Shown here one piece after another: positions 25,447 through 34,492 of a DNA stretch of 61,553 nucleotides (the first letter of the stretch is position 1; each line of letters opens with the position of its first letter). The stretch comes from Sphingomonas sp. SCN 67-18. GTDB lineage: Bacteria; Pseudomonadota; Alphaproteobacteria; Sphingomonadales; Sphingomonadaceae. The stretch is taken from positions 1-61,553 of the forward strand of contig NZ_MEFG01000008.1 of the NCBI RefSeq assembly GCF_001724715.1. The letters run 5' to 3'. Under the pieces are notes generated by a model, which searched no databases, was not told the origin of the DNA, and worked only from the letters and a program-made list of their open reading frames with translations. The position numbers and the translations under genes were made by a program.

Positions 25447-26190
25447 GTGGCAAGCCTGATCGAACAGATAGGACCGCTGGACGAGGCCGGGCGCGGCTCG
25501 CTCTACCGCAAGCTGCAGAACGCGCTGCGCGCCGCGATCGACAATGGCGTGCTGAAACCCAATGAGACATTGCCGCCGGAGCGCGATCTGGCGGCTGACC
25601 TGGCGGTGTCGCGCATCACCGTGCGCAAGGCGCTGGATGCCCTCGTCGCCGAAGGGCTGCTGACCCGGCGGCAGGGGGCGGGCACTTTCGTGGCCGGGCG
25701 GGTCGAGAAGCAATTCTCCAAGCTCTCCTCCTTTTCCGAGGATATGGCCGCGCGGGGGCGGACCGCGCGCAGCGAATGGATATTGCGGGCCGAGGGCGCG
25801 GTGACGCCGGACGAATCGCTGATGCTGGGCCTCAGCCCCGGCAGCCCGGTCTATCGGTTCAACCGCATCCGCTTTGCCGACGATCTGCCGATGGCGCTGG
25901 AATATGCGGCCATACCCGGTTTCGGGCTGGATGGCGTCGATGCGGTGGCGGCGTCGCTCTATGCCGCGCTGGAAGCCGCCGGCAATCGCCCGGTGCGCGC
26001 GCTCCAGCGCCTGCGCGCGGTGCTGTTCGACGAGGAGAAGGCCCGGCTGCTGGGGGTGGAGCCGGGCGCCGCCGGGCTGTTCATCGAGCGGCGCGGCTTC
26101 CTGGACGACGGCCGCGCGATCGAGGCGACGCGCAGCTGGTATCGCGGCGACGCCTATGATTTCGTCGCAGAGCTGAACACCCGGGGATGA
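25447..26190 (+). CDS. nagR: GntR/HutC family regulator of GlcNAc genes
   Basis: A 247-residue repressor. The N-terminal winged helix has GSLYRKLQNALRAAI, then PPERDLAADLAVSRITVRKAL. The C-terminal UTRA domain has PVYRFNRIRFADDLPMALE and a RRGFLDDGRAIEATRSWYRGD ending, the DasR/NagR/YvoA type that usually senses GlcNAc-6-P or glucosamine-6-P. The start is GTG 25447 with a strong AAGAGGGG ribosome site. It is the first gene of the rightward operon and overlaps the next gene by four bases (ATGA). The name nagR is by position. Confidence 0.9.
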   Translation: MASLIEQIGPLDEAGRGSLYRKLQNALRAAIDNGVLKPNETLPPERDLAADLAVSRITVRKALDALVAEGLLTRRQGAGTFVAGRVEKQFSKLSSFSEDMAARGRTARSEWILRAEGAVTPDESLMLGLSPGSPVYRFNRIRFADDLPMALEYAAIPGFGLDGVDAVAASLYAALEAAGNRPVRALQRLRAVLFDEEKARLLGVEPGAAGLFIERRGFLDDGRAIEATRSWYRGDAYDFVAELNTRG

Positions 26191-27221
26191 GCATCGCCCC
26201 GGACTCGACGCGCATGTTCGCCGAAGCCGCCGAAGCGGCCGATGCCGTCGCCCGCCAGCGCCTGGCCAATGCGGCCGCGGCGCGGCGGCTGGGCGCCCGG
26301 CTGCGCGCCGCCCCGCCGTCCGCCGTCATCACCTGCGCGCGGGGCAGTTCCGACCATGCGGCGACCTTCGCCAAATATCTCATCGAGACGCGGGCCGGGG
26401 TGATGACCACATCCGCCGCGCCGTCCATATCCTCGGTCTATGGCGCGGCGACAGACGCTTCGGGGATGCTGGCGATCGGCATCTCGCAGTCGGGCCGCAG
26501 CCCGGACATCCTGTCCGCCATGGCGGCTGCGCGGGATGGCGGGGCGGAGACGCTGGCGCTGGTCAACAACCCGGATTCGCCGCTGGCCGGCATGGCGGAC
26601 ACTGTCCTGCCCCTGCACGCCGGGCCGGAAAGGAGCGTCGCCGCCACCAAATCCTATATCGCGACGCTGGCGGCCGTCACTCAACTCGTCGCGGAATGGA
26701 CGGCGGATGCGGCGCTCGGCGACGCGCTGGAGCGCCTGCCGGACCTGCTGCGCCATAGCTGGGAAGCGGACTGGTCCGCGCTGGTCGCGCGGCTGGCGGG
26801 TGCGCGCGGCCTCTACGTCATCGGCCGGGGCGTCGGCTTCGGCATCGCGCAGGAGGCGGCGTTGAAGTTCAAGGAAACCTGCGGCCTCCATGCCGAGGCG
26901 TTCAGCGCGGCGGAGGTGAGGCACGGCCCGATGGCGCTGGTCGGGCCGGATTTTCCCCTGCTGGTGTTCCGCCAGGCCGACGAGGCCGGCGACGGCATTG
27001 ACGCGCTGGTGGCCGATGTCGTGGCGCGGGGCGGATCGGTGCTGGTGGCGGGGCGCGCGCCGGCCGGCGCCACCGCACTGCCGCTGGCCGATGCCGATCC
27101 CGCGATCCAGCCGATGCTGGCCATCCAGTCCTTTTACCGCGCGGCCAATGCGCTGTCCGTGGCGCGGGGTTTCGACCCGGATCGGCCGCCCCACCTCGCC
27201 AAGATAACCGAGACGATGTGA
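26187..27221 (+). CDS. nagB-II: glucosamine-6-phosphate deaminase, SIS-domain type (NagB-II)
   Basis: Deaminates and isomerises glucosamine-6-phosphate to fructose-6-phosphate. Its 344 residues form two SIS domains: CARGSSDHAATFAKYLIE and ISQSGRSPDIL in the first, and VIGRGVGFGIAQEAALKFKE with AEVRHGPMAL in the second. It resembles the isomerase half of GlmS but lacks the glutaminase part, which is the hallmark of NagB-II replacing classical NagB. The gene overlaps its neighbours at both ends: ATGA with the regulator, TGATG with nagA. Confidence 0.92.
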   Translation: MSIAPDSTRMFAEAAEAADAVARQRLANAAAARRLGARLRAAPPSAVITCARGSSDHAATFAKYLIETRAGVMTTSAAPSISSVYGAATDASGMLAIGISQSGRSPDILSAMAAARDGGAETLALVNNPDSPLAGMADTVLPLHAGPERSVAATKSYIATLAAVTQLVAEWTADAALGDALERLPDLLRHSWEADWSALVARLAGARGLYVIGRGVGFGIAQEAALKFKETCGLHAEAFSAAEVRHGPMALVGPDFPLLVFRQADEAGDGIDALVADVVARGGSVLVAGRAPAGATALPLADADPAIQPMLAIQSFYRAANALSVARGFDPDRPPHLAKITETM

Positions 27222-28369
27222 TGCGGTTCGCGCTGACCAACGGCCTTGTGCTCACCGATGCCGGCTTCGTCGAGGGCCGGGCGGTGCTGGTCGAAAACGG
27301 GCGGATCAGCGCGCTGCCGGCGGCGGACGCCGTGCCGGGCGATGTGGTGCGCCACGACCTTGAGGGCGCGATGCTGGTGCCCGGCTTCATCGACACGCAG
27401 GTGAACGGCGGCGGCGGGGTGCTGTTCAACGACGCGCCGGATGTCGAGACGATCCGCGCCATCGGCGCGGCCCATGCGGCCTATGGCACCACCGGTTTCC
27501 TGCCGACGCTGATCAGCGACGACCTGCGGGTGATCGAGGCCGGCATCGCCGCCGTGGACGCCGCCATCCGCGCGGGCGTGCCCGGCGTGCTGGGCATTCA
27601 TGTCGAAGGGCCGTTCATCAATGCCGACCGGCGGGGCATCCACGATGCCGCGCGCATCCGCCCGCTCGACGATGCCGGGCTGGCGGCGCTTGCCGGGCTG
27701 CGGACGGGGCGGACGGTGGTCACCATCGCGCCGGAAATGACGACGCCGGATACCGTTCGCCGCATGGTCGCATCCGGGCTGATCGTCTCGGCCGGGCACA
27801 GCAACGGCAGCTATGCGGAAATCAGCGCCGCCATCGATGCCGGGCTGACCGGCTTCACCCATTTGTTCAACGCCATGTCGCAGCTGGGCAACCGGGAGCC
27901 GGGCGCGGTCGGCGCCGCGCTGGCGAGCGAGGCGGTGTGGTGCGGGCTGATCGTCGACGGGATCCACGTCAGCCCGGTGACGATGCGGCTGGCGTTGCGC
28001 TGCAAGCCGGCGAACCGTTTCATGCTGGTGACGGATGCCATGCCGACCACCGGCTCGGCGCGGTCGGATTTCCTGCTGCAGGGCCGCCGCATCTTCGCCC
28101 TGGACGGCCGGCTGGTCGATGCGGAGGGCACGCTGGCGGGATCGGACCTGACCATGATCGACGCGGTGCGCAACGCGGTGTCGCTGCTCGGCGTCGGCAT
28201 GGAGACCGCCTTCACCATGGCGAGCGCGGCGCCGGCGGCTTTCCTTGGCCTTGGCGCCAGCCATGGCCGGATCGCGCCGGGCCATGCCGCTTCGCTGCTC
28301 TGCATCGGCGAGGATTTCGAGATCCGCCGAAGCTGGATCGACGGGCGGCAGGTGATCGGCCTGCCCTGA
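27221..28369 (+). CDS. nagA: N-acetylglucosamine-6-phosphate deacetylase
   Basis: A metal-dependent amidohydrolase removing acetate from GlcNAc-6-P. It has 382 residues from ATG 27221 (a GTG three bases earlier is the alternative). Metal and catalytic residues are visible as E in HVEGPFIN, H in SAGHSNGSY, H in THLFNAMS and catalytic D in VTDAMPTTG. The N-terminal small beta-domain and VPGFIDTQVNGGGG are normal. It is the last gene of the rightward operon. It completes the route oligomer, GlcNAc, GlcNAc-6-P, GlcN-6-P, fructose-6-P encoded in this region. Confidence 0.95.
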   Translation: MRFALTNGLVLTDAGFVEGRAVLVENGRISALPAADAVPGDVVRHDLEGAMLVPGFIDTQVNGGGGVLFNDAPDVETIRAIGAAHAAYGTTGFLPTLISDDLRVIEAGIAAVDAAIRAGVPGVLGIHVEGPFINADRRGIHDAARIRPLDDAGLAALAGLRTGRTVVTIAPEMTTPDTVRRMVASGLIVSAGHSNGSYAEISAAIDAGLTGFTHLFNAMSQLGNREPGAVGAALASEAVWCGLIVDGIHVSPVTMRLALRCKPANRFMLVTDAMPTTGSARSDFLLQGRRIFALDGRLVDAEGTLAGSDLTMIDAVRNAVSLLGVGMETAFTMASAAPAAFLGLGASHGRIAPGHAASLLCIGEDFEIRRSWIDGRQVIGLP

Positions 28370-28469
28370 CCGCCGCATCCGCCGTGCCTCCCCCGCGCCC
28401 GGCAATGACATAGACAGGCCCCGGCGGCGGCCATAGGCTCGGCCTGCAACAGGAGGGGAGAAGCCGGCC

Positions 28470-28955
28470 ATGTTCCAACGTGCCTTGCTGGGATGCTGTC
28501 TCGCGGCCACGGCGATGCCGGTCGCGGCGGCCGATTATATCGTCATCCGCCGCGAGATAGAGGTGGATCGGCCCGCCGATCTGGTCTGGGCGCGGGTGGG
28601 CGATTATTGCGGCATCACCGAATGGCTGAAGCTCAGTTGCGCCATCGTTTCCGGGCAGGGCGATGTCGGCACCGTGCGCACGCTGAACAACGAGACGATC
28701 GAGCCGATGGTGGCGAAGACGGCGCGATCCTACACCTATGGGCAGACGGTGGGCGGCATGGCCAATTATGCCTATAACGGTACGCTGGCGGTGGAGCCGA
28801 TCGGCGAGAAGCGCGCGAAGATCGTCTATACGCTGATCTACGATGCCGACCTGATGCCGTCCGATGAGGTCCGCAAGGCGCAGTTCGAGCGGATCAGCAC
28901 GCGCTTTCAGGGCGCCGTGGAAAGCATGAAGGCGATTGCGGAGGCCAAGCCCTAG
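28470..28955 (+). CDS. secreted SRPBCC (START-like) protein
   Basis: A 161-residue protein with a signal peptide (MFQRALLGCCLAATAMPVAA) and an SRPBCC fold of the polyketide-cyclase/MxaD kind: IEVDRPADLVWARVGDYCGITEWL, then a long C-terminal helix (RISTRFQGAVESMKAIAEA). Such proteins bind small hydrophobic ligands, and its role here is unknown. A strong AGGAGGGG site lies 12 bases before ATG 28470. It stands alone between nagA and a GATase-like gene. No terminator is evident after nagA, so low-level read-through is possible. Confidence 0.85.
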   Translation: MFQRALLGCCLAATAMPVAAADYIVIRREIEVDRPADLVWARVGDYCGITEWLKLSCAIVSGQGDVGTVRTLNNETIEPMVAKTARSYTYGQTVGGMANYAYNGTLAVEPIGEKRAKIVYTLIYDADLMPSDEVRKAQFERISTRFQGAVESMKAIAEAKP

Positions 28956-29226
28956 CCGCCCCTCCCGGCAGTCCGCCCCCTTGGTCGCCACGCACCGCCG
29001 GGCGGGATGGCCCCTCGGGCGGCTGTGGCCACGCGGACGTGCAACCCTGCGTTTGCGGGGGCCAATATCTTCTGCTGACGAGGCGCGGGACCGGCCGGGA
29101 TATAGCTTGCCCGGTTGTTTGCGTCAGTCAGAGAGCCGATCGGCAGATGTCCGCCCCCATGCCCGCATTCATCGCCCCCTTGCGCGGCGCCCGTCATCAT
29201 CGCCGGGGCGCTGCGTGGAGGCAGCG

Positions 29227-30054
29227 ATGACGGCGCCGTTCGTCCATCCGCCTTACCGGCCGTCCGAAGCGCGCAAGCCGGTGATGGGCGTGCTGTGCTG
29301 CAACGAGCAGTTCGATCGGCCCATCCAGTCCGTCGCGTCCCGCTTCATCGCGCCGCTGGCCTCGCTGTCGGGGGCGACTGTGCTGCTGGTGCCGGCGGTG
29401 CAGCAGGCGTTCGACGCGATCAGCCTGGTCGACCGGCTGGACGGCCTGCTGCTCACCGGATCGCGCTCGAATGTCGCGGGCGACCGTTACGGGCAGGGGC
29501 GGACGGGAAGCGGGCCGCTCGACATGGAGCGGGACGAGGTGGCGCTGACGCTGGCGGGTCATATGATCGAGGCCGGGCGGCCGGTCTTCGGAATATGCCG
29601 CGGCTTTCAGGAACTGAACGTGCTGTTCGGCGGCACGCTGGCCCCTGTCGAAGGCCCGGTGCACCAGCGCGCGCCCGGCCCGGACCTCGCCTTCAAGGAT
29701 CTGTTCGACCATTATCATGATGTCGAACTGAGCGCGGGCGGCCTGCTTTCGGATGCGATCGGAACGGCGCGGCTGGCGGTCAATTCGGTCCACGGCCAGG
29801 GAGTGGACAGGCTGGGCGGCGGATTGAAGGTTGAAGCCGTCGCCTGCGACGACGGGCTGGTGGAGGCCTTTTCCGCCCGGCCGTGCGGCGCGCCGGTGGT
29901 GGCCGTGCAATGGCACCCGGAATGGCAGGCGGCGCACCGCCCCGAAGGCCGTGCCTTCTTCCGCCTGATCGGCGATGCGCTTCATCGGCAGGCGGGGGCG
30001 ACGCCGCCGGAATGGGCGGACGCGCCGGACGGGCGGGCGGCAACGCCGCTTTGA
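29227..30054 (+). CDS. gamma-glutamyl-gamma-aminobutyrate hydrolase-like (class I GATase fold, peptidase C26)
   Basis: A 275-residue PuuD-like hydrolase. Nucleophile Cys in FGICRGFQELN, with catalytic His and Glu in VAVQWHPEWQ. LDGLLLTGSRSNV is the substrate loop. In the family the enzyme frees GABA from gamma-glutamyl-GABA in putrescine breakdown, but no puu genes are adjacent, so the substrate may differ. The start is ATG 29227 (MTAPFVHP) with a GGAGGC site; the frame is open upstream to 28936, but that part is not protein-like. It is convergent with the catabolic operon ending at 30115. The 271 bases before it show no clear regulatory motif. Confidence 0.85.
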   Translation: MTAPFVHPPYRPSEARKPVMGVLCCNEQFDRPIQSVASRFIAPLASLSGATVLLVPAVQQAFDAISLVDRLDGLLLTGSRSNVAGDRYGQGRTGSGPLDMERDEVALTLAGHMIEAGRPVFGICRGFQELNVLFGGTLAPVEGPVHQRAPGPDLAFKDLFDHYHDVELSAGGLLSDAIGTARLAVNSVHGQGVDRLGGGLKVEAVACDDGLVEAFSARPCGAPVVAVQWHPEWQAAHRPEGRAFFRLIGDALHRQAGATPPEWADAPDGRAATPL

Positions 30055-30114
30055 AACGCCTGCGTGGAACCGGCCCGCAACCGTGCGTGCGCCGGCGCGC
30101 GAAACCGGCTCATC

Positions 30115-30759
30115 CTATGCGGATTCGGGCGATCCCTTGGTGAAACGGTGAGCCGCGCGGCGGATGTGCGACCGCATGATCGCATCCGCCCAGATCGCGT
30201 CGCGCCCCTGAAAGGCCTTCACCAGATCGCGGTGATCGGACAGGCTCTGGGCGAGATCCAGGCCGCTATAGCGTTTCGCGGTGCCATGGACGATGATCGG
30301 CTCGACGATCATGCTGCTCATTCGGGTCAGCCGGAGCGAGCCCGACGCCTCCATGACCAGCGCATGGAATTCGCGGTTGCCGGAAAGGAAGCCCTCGATA
30401 TTGCCGGGGTCGCTGATCGCCTTTTCCATCCGCTCGTTGCAGTCGTGCATCGCGGCGACCTGATCGGCGGTGGCGTGGCGGGCGGCGCGGGCGGCGGCGT
30501 AGGATTCGATCATCACCCGCAGGGCGAAGACCTCCTCGATCTCGTCGTGCGGCCAATCCGGCACGAAGGTGCGTTGGGTATCGCTGCGCCGGACCAGCAT
30601 TTCCGCTTCCAGCCGGCTCAGCGCGTCGCGCACCGGCGTGCGGGAAACGCCGCACAGCGCCGCCAGGTCAGTCTCCTTCAGCTGCGTGCCGGGCTGGAGC
30701 GCGCCGGACAGGATGTGCTGCCGGATGGTCTCGTACGCGATGTCGGATGCGCGGCTCAC
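30115..30759 (-). CDS. GntR family regulator, FCD/FadR type
   Basis: A 214-residue regulator. The N-terminal winged helix has ASDIAYETIRQHILSGALQPG and CGVSRTPVRDALSRLEAEML. The C-terminal all-helical FCD domain has metal-binding His positions (FHALVMEAS, DHRDLVKAFQ, MRSHIRRAAHR). FCD regulators usually sense the carboxylate substrate or intermediate of the pathway they control. It is the last gene of the eight-gene leftward operon, its GTG start overlapping the isochorismatase-like stop (GTGA). It is the likely binder of the inverted TGTGTACATAT elements at 39052-39161. Confidence 0.92.
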   Translation of the reverse strand: MSRASDIAYETIRQHILSGALQPGTQLKETDLAALCGVSRTPVRDALSRLEAEMLVRRSDTQRTFVPDWPHDEIEEVFALRVMIESYAAARAARHATADQVAAMHDCNERMEKAISDPGNIEGFLSGNREFHALVMEASGSLRLTRMSSMIVEPIIVHGTAKRYSGLDLAQSLSDHRDLVKAFQGRDAIWADAIMRSHIRRAAHRFTKGSPESA

Positions 30760-31403
30760 CGCGCCGCCGTTCCGCGCAATATGGCCATGGCCGCCGCCTC
30801 GTCGACGACTTCGCCATATTTGAGTTGCAGGTCGCTCAGATTGGCCTCGTGAGGAGCTTTGGCGCGGTCGGCGCAGGCGTCCCTGACCACATAGGGCGCG
30901 AAGCCATGTTGTAAAGCATCGAGTGCCGTCGCCCGCACGCAGCCCGATGTGGAAAAGCCGCAGACCAGCGCGGTGTCGACCCCCAGCGCCGTCAGCGTGG
31001 AGGAAAGCGCGGTCCCGAAAAAGGCAGAGGCATAATGTTTGGTGACGACCAGATCGTCCGCCGCCGGGGTGAGCGCCTGCGGGAATGCGCCGAGCGGCGA
31101 GCCGTCCTCGAAGGCGGCGAGCACCGGCAATTTGCGATAGAAAAGCCCGCCTTCCACGCCGCCTTTCGAATAGCGGACGTTGGTGAACACCACCGGCGCG
31201 CCGGTACTGCAGGCGGCATCGCGCAGGCGGCCGGCGGCGGCGAGGGCGTCATGCGCGCCGTCGCCCGCATAAAGCGGCGAATCCGGCTGAAGATACGCCT
31301 CCACCATGTCGATCAGCAGCAGCGCCGGGCGTTCCCCGGCCGGCAGGCGGCCGTGAAAGGCGGCGGCGTGGCGGCCGAAGGCGGGATCGTCCGTCGCCGC
31401 CAT
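30756..31403 (-). CDS. isochorismatase-fold cysteine hydrolase (N-carbamoylsarcosine amidase-like)
   Basis: A 215-residue amidohydrolase of the cysteine-hydrolase superfamily. The catalytic triad is complete: D32 (LLIDMVEAYL), K122 (TKHYASAFFGT) and C155 (FSTSGCVRATA). The stretch after the Cys (RATALDALQHGF...VRDACADR) is most like N-carbamoylsarcosine amidase, which cleaves a carbamoyl group. True isochorismatases differ in this stretch. The neighbouring HyuA/HyuB would supply a ring-opened ureide or amide. The start is ATG 31403, with a two-base gap after the CoA-transferase stop. The substrate is inferred only from the family and context. Confidence 0.85.
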   Translation of the reverse strand: MAATDDPAFGRHAAAFHGRLPAGERPALLLIDMVEAYLQPDSPLYAGDGAHDALAAAGRLRDAACSTGAPVVFTNVRYSKGGVEGGLFYRKLPVLAAFEDGSPLGAFPQALTPAADDLVVTKHYASAFFGTALSSTLTALGVDTALVCGFSTSGCVRATALDALQHGFAPYVVRDACADRAKAPHEANLSDLQLKYGEVVDEAAAMAILRGTAAR

Positions 31404-31405
31404 GT

Positions 31406-32605
31406 CTAGATCACGCCCTGCCCGGCCAGCGCCTTCATCTCCTCGTCGTCGAGCCCGAGCAGCGCGCCGTACACTCCGGCATTGTCCTGGCCGATCGTCG
31501 CCGGGGCGGGGGTGCGGACGCTGCTTGGCGTGTCTGACAATTTGGGGAAGCAGTTCTGCATGGTCAGCTTGCCCCATTGCGGGTGATCGACGGAAATCAA
31601 CGCCTCGCGCGCGGCGAAGTGAGGATCCTCGAGCATTTCGGGCGCGCGGTAGATTTTGCCGGACGGCACGCTGTGGGCGATCATCAGCGCCGCCACCTCG
31701 GCGATGCTGTGCTGGCTGGTCCACGCCTCGATGAGTCCGTCCAGTTCCATCTGGTGCCGCCCGCGCGCCACATGGTCCACATAGCGCGGGTCGCTGGCCA
31801 GTTCCGGCCGGCTCATGGCGGCGCACAGCCGGGCGAAGACGGCGTCCTGATTGGCGCCGATCAGATAATCCCCGTCCTTGCACCGATAGACGTTGGACGG
31901 CGCGATGCCGGGCAGGGTGGATCCGGACCGTTCGCGGACGTAGCCGGACACGACATATTCCGGGACCAGGCTTTCCATCACCTGCAGCACTGCCTCGTAA
32001 AGCGCGGAATCGACGATCTGGCCGCGCCCGGTGCGTTCCCGGGCGTGCAGCGCGGCAAGCGCGCCCATGCAGCCATAGGTCGCCGCCAGGCTGTCGCCGA
32101 TCGATATGCCCATGCGGCTGGCGGGACGATCCGGCTCGCCGACGACATGGCGCCAGCCGCCCATCGCCTCGCCGATCCCGCCGAAGCCCGCGCGGCCTGA
32201 ATAAGGCCCGGTCTGGCCATAGCCGGAAACGCGCACGACGATGAGCCGGGGGTTGATCTCCATCAGCGTCTGCGGATCCAGATTCCAGCGCTCCAGCGTG
32301 CCGGGCTTGAAATTCTCGATCAATATGTCCGCCTGGGCGACGAGCTTGCGCACGATCTCCTGCCCGGCGGGCACGCGGAGGTTGGCCGAGACGGATTTCT
32401 TGTTGCGGGAGACGACCTCCCACCACAATTTGGCTTCCCCCCGCCCCCAGTTGCGCATCGGATCGCCCTGGCCGGGCGCTTCGACCTTGATGACTTCAGC
32501 ACCCATGTCGCCCAGCAGCTGGCCGCAGAACGGCCCGGCGATCAGCTGGCCAAGCTCGATGACCCGAATTCCGGCGAGCGCACCGGCCTGTGCCGCGGCG
32601 CTCAT
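31406..32605 (-). CDS. family III CoA-transferase (CaiB/BaiF)
   Basis: A 399-residue CoA-transferase that moves CoA between carboxylates. It has a Rossmann-like N-terminus (GIRVIELGQLIAGPFCGQLLGDMGAEVIKVE), RNKKSVSANLR, ENFKPGTLERW and the catalytic aspartate D171 (ISIGDSLAA). The start is ATG 32605, four bases overlapping the HyuB stop; an upstream in-frame ATG at 32632 would overlap HyuB by 31 bases. In this operon it probably activates the acid made by hydrolysis so that the HMG-CoA-lyase-like enzyme can cleave it. Confidence 0.9.
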   Translation of the reverse strand: MSAAAQAGALAGIRVIELGQLIAGPFCGQLLGDMGAEVIKVEAPGQGDPMRNWGRGEAKLWWEVVSRNKKSVSANLRVPAGQEIVRKLVAQADILIENFKPGTLERWNLDPQTLMEINPRLIVVRVSGYGQTGPYSGRAGFGGIGEAMGGWRHVVGEPDRPASRMGISIGDSLAATYGCMGALAALHARERTGRGQIVDSALYEAVLQVMESLVPEYVVSGYVRERSGSTLPGIAPSNVYRCKDGDYLIGANQDAVFARLCAAMSRPELASDPRYVDHVARGRHQMELDGLIEAWTSQHSIAEVAALMIAHSVPSGKIYRAPEMLEDPHFAAREALISVDHPQWGKLTMQNCFPKLSDTPSSVRTPAPATIGQDNAGVYGALLGLDDEEMKALAGQGVI

Positions 32606-34482
32606 TGCGACACCCGGTTGAGATGCGGCCACACCGGCCTGCGCGGCGCGGGCAGCCCGGTTTCCGCCTCCGCATTGGCGCGCAGCGTTTCGATGTCCGG
32701 GCCGAAATCGAAGACGGGAAGTTCGCCGGTCCGCCCGGTGCGCATCGCCGCGCGCAGGGCGTCGGTGGCGGCGCCGTCCACATCTCCACCGCCGTCCAGC
32801 ACCACGCCATAGGCGCGCGCGCCGTCGATGGAGACAAGGCCGCGCCGGACCTCCTGGGCGACCGTTGCCGCCGCGCGTTCCAGCGGGTCGCCCCAGCCGC
32901 CCCCGCCCCAGGTGATGAAGTGCAGCTGATCGCCCGGCTCGACCCGAAGCTGCTCCAGCTTGTTGGCGACGATCTGCGTGGTGCCGTCCGCCTTCTCCAA
33001 TATCTTGCGCGCGCGCGCTCCCGGCTTGCCGCCGTTCACCCCCCAGGGGTGCGTGAACCAGCGGTCGTCGTGGATGGAGACGGTGCCCGCCGCCAGGAAG
33101 CGATAGGTCATGCGGATGCCGTTGCCGCCGCGATGCATGCCCGCGCCGCCGCTGTCCGCCTCTGTTTCATATCGTTCGATCATCAGGGGGAAATAGCGCT
33201 CCAGAAATTCATTGGGGACGTTGGTGAAGCCGGGCCACAGCGAATGGCCGTCCGGCCCGTCGCCCATCGGCCGCCCGGGGATGCCGCCGAAGCCGATCTG
33301 GAACAGCTGGAACCACTCGCCGTTCGCGTCATTGCCGGAATAGAAGAGGTGCGGCGAAGACGAGAAGCCGGCGGCGTTCAGGAATTCGGGCGTGCGCTGG
33401 CCGAGCAGGCCGCCCAAAATATCGAAAATGCGCCCCAGCGCGTGGGTGCGGCCGGACAGCGCCGCCGGGAATCGCGGCTTGAGCAGCGACCCTTCCGGGA
33501 TGCGGACCTCGATCAGGTCGTAAAAGCCGTCGTTGAACAGGATCTGCGGGTCGAAGACCATGATCATGTAGATGCCGAAGAACATCTTGAACATGTTCTC
33601 GTTCAGATAGAAGTTGATCGACGCTTCGGACTGCGGGTCCGTGCCCGCGAAATCCAGGATCACCCTGTCGCCCTCGCGCCACATGGTGCACGCGATGCGA
33701 TAGGGGCCGTAGCCCAGGCCGTCGTCGCAGATATAATCCTGGAAGCTGACCGGTTCCTCACCGATGGAGGTGGCGATGAGCTGTTTCATCGCGCGGTGGT
33801 TGCGGGCCAGCAGTTCCTGCGTGGCGGCGACATATACATCCTGTCCGAAGCGGCCGCACATCTCCACCACCCGGCGCGCGGCGACGCGGCAGGCGGCGAT
33901 CAGCGCGTTGAGATCCGCCGTGCACCAGTCCGGCTTGCGCGTCTGGTGCATGATCAGGCGCACCAGATCGGCATTATATTCGCCGCGCGAATAGATTTTC
34001 ACCGGCGGGATGCGCACTCCTTCCTCGAAGATGGAGCGCGCGTCGATCGGCATCGATCCGACGACCTTGCCGCCGATATCGGACTGGTGGCCGAACATGG
34101 CGGTGTAGGCGATCAGCCGGCCGTCGATGAACACCGGCAGCAGCACCAGCCAGTCATTATTGTGGCTGATCGCGCCCTCGACGGAATAGGGGTCGGACAG
34201 CAGGATCATGTCGCCGTCTTCCAGCGTGCCGTGGAAGCCGCGCAGGAAGCCGTCGATGAACGACCCGAACTGGCCGACGATCATCCGGCCCTTGTGATCG
34301 GCGATCAGCGGAAAGGCGTCGCCCTGTTCGCGGATGCCGGGCGACATGGCGGTGCGGACCAGGGTGGCGTCCATTTCCACGCGCGCGTTGCGCAGCGCGT
34401 TTTCGATCACTTCCAGCGTGACCGGATCGATGCTGCGCGGCTGGAACGGGGCGGCATTGGTTTCGATGATTGTGGCTGGCAC
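32602..34482 (-). CDS. hyuB: HyuB-type hydantoinase / 5-oxoprolinase / acetone carboxylase alpha subunit family
   Basis: A 626-residue HyuB-family subunit. Signatures are DPVTLEVIENALRNARVEMDATLVRTAMSP at the N-terminus, DGFLRGFHGTLEDGDMILLSDPY, HNNDWLVLLPVF, FGHQSDIGG and GAGMHRGGNGIRM. It works with HyuA in ATP-dependent opening of cyclic amides (hydantoin, N-methylhydantoin, 5-oxoproline) or, in other branches, ATP-dependent ketone carboxylation. The start is GTG 34482, ten bases after the HyuA stop. I cannot choose between amidase and carboxylase from sequence alone. The amidase-like gene downstream favours ring opening. Confidence 0.9.
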   Translation of the reverse strand: MPATIIETNAAPFQPRSIDPVTLEVIENALRNARVEMDATLVRTAMSPGIREQGDAFPLIADHKGRMIVGQFGSFIDGFLRGFHGTLEDGDMILLSDPYSVEGAISHNNDWLVLLPVFIDGRLIAYTAMFGHQSDIGGKVVGSMPIDARSIFEEGVRIPPVKIYSRGEYNADLVRLIMHQTRKPDWCTADLNALIAACRVAARRVVEMCGRFGQDVYVAATQELLARNHRAMKQLIATSIGEEPVSFQDYICDDGLGYGPYRIACTMWREGDRVILDFAGTDPQSEASINFYLNENMFKMFFGIYMIMVFDPQILFNDGFYDLIEVRIPEGSLLKPRFPAALSGRTHALGRIFDILGGLLGQRTPEFLNAAGFSSSPHLFYSGNDANGEWFQLFQIGFGGIPGRPMGDGPDGHSLWPGFTNVPNEFLERYFPLMIERYETEADSGGAGMHRGGNGIRMTYRFLAAGTVSIHDDRWFTHPWGVNGGKPGARARKILEKADGTTQIVANKLEQLRVEPGDQLHFITWGGGGWGDPLERAAATVAQEVRRGLVSIDGARAYGVVLDGGGDVDGAATDALRAAMRTGRTGELPVFDFGPDIETLRANAEAETGLPAPRRPVWPHLNRVSQ

Positions 34483-34492
34483 GATCGCCCCC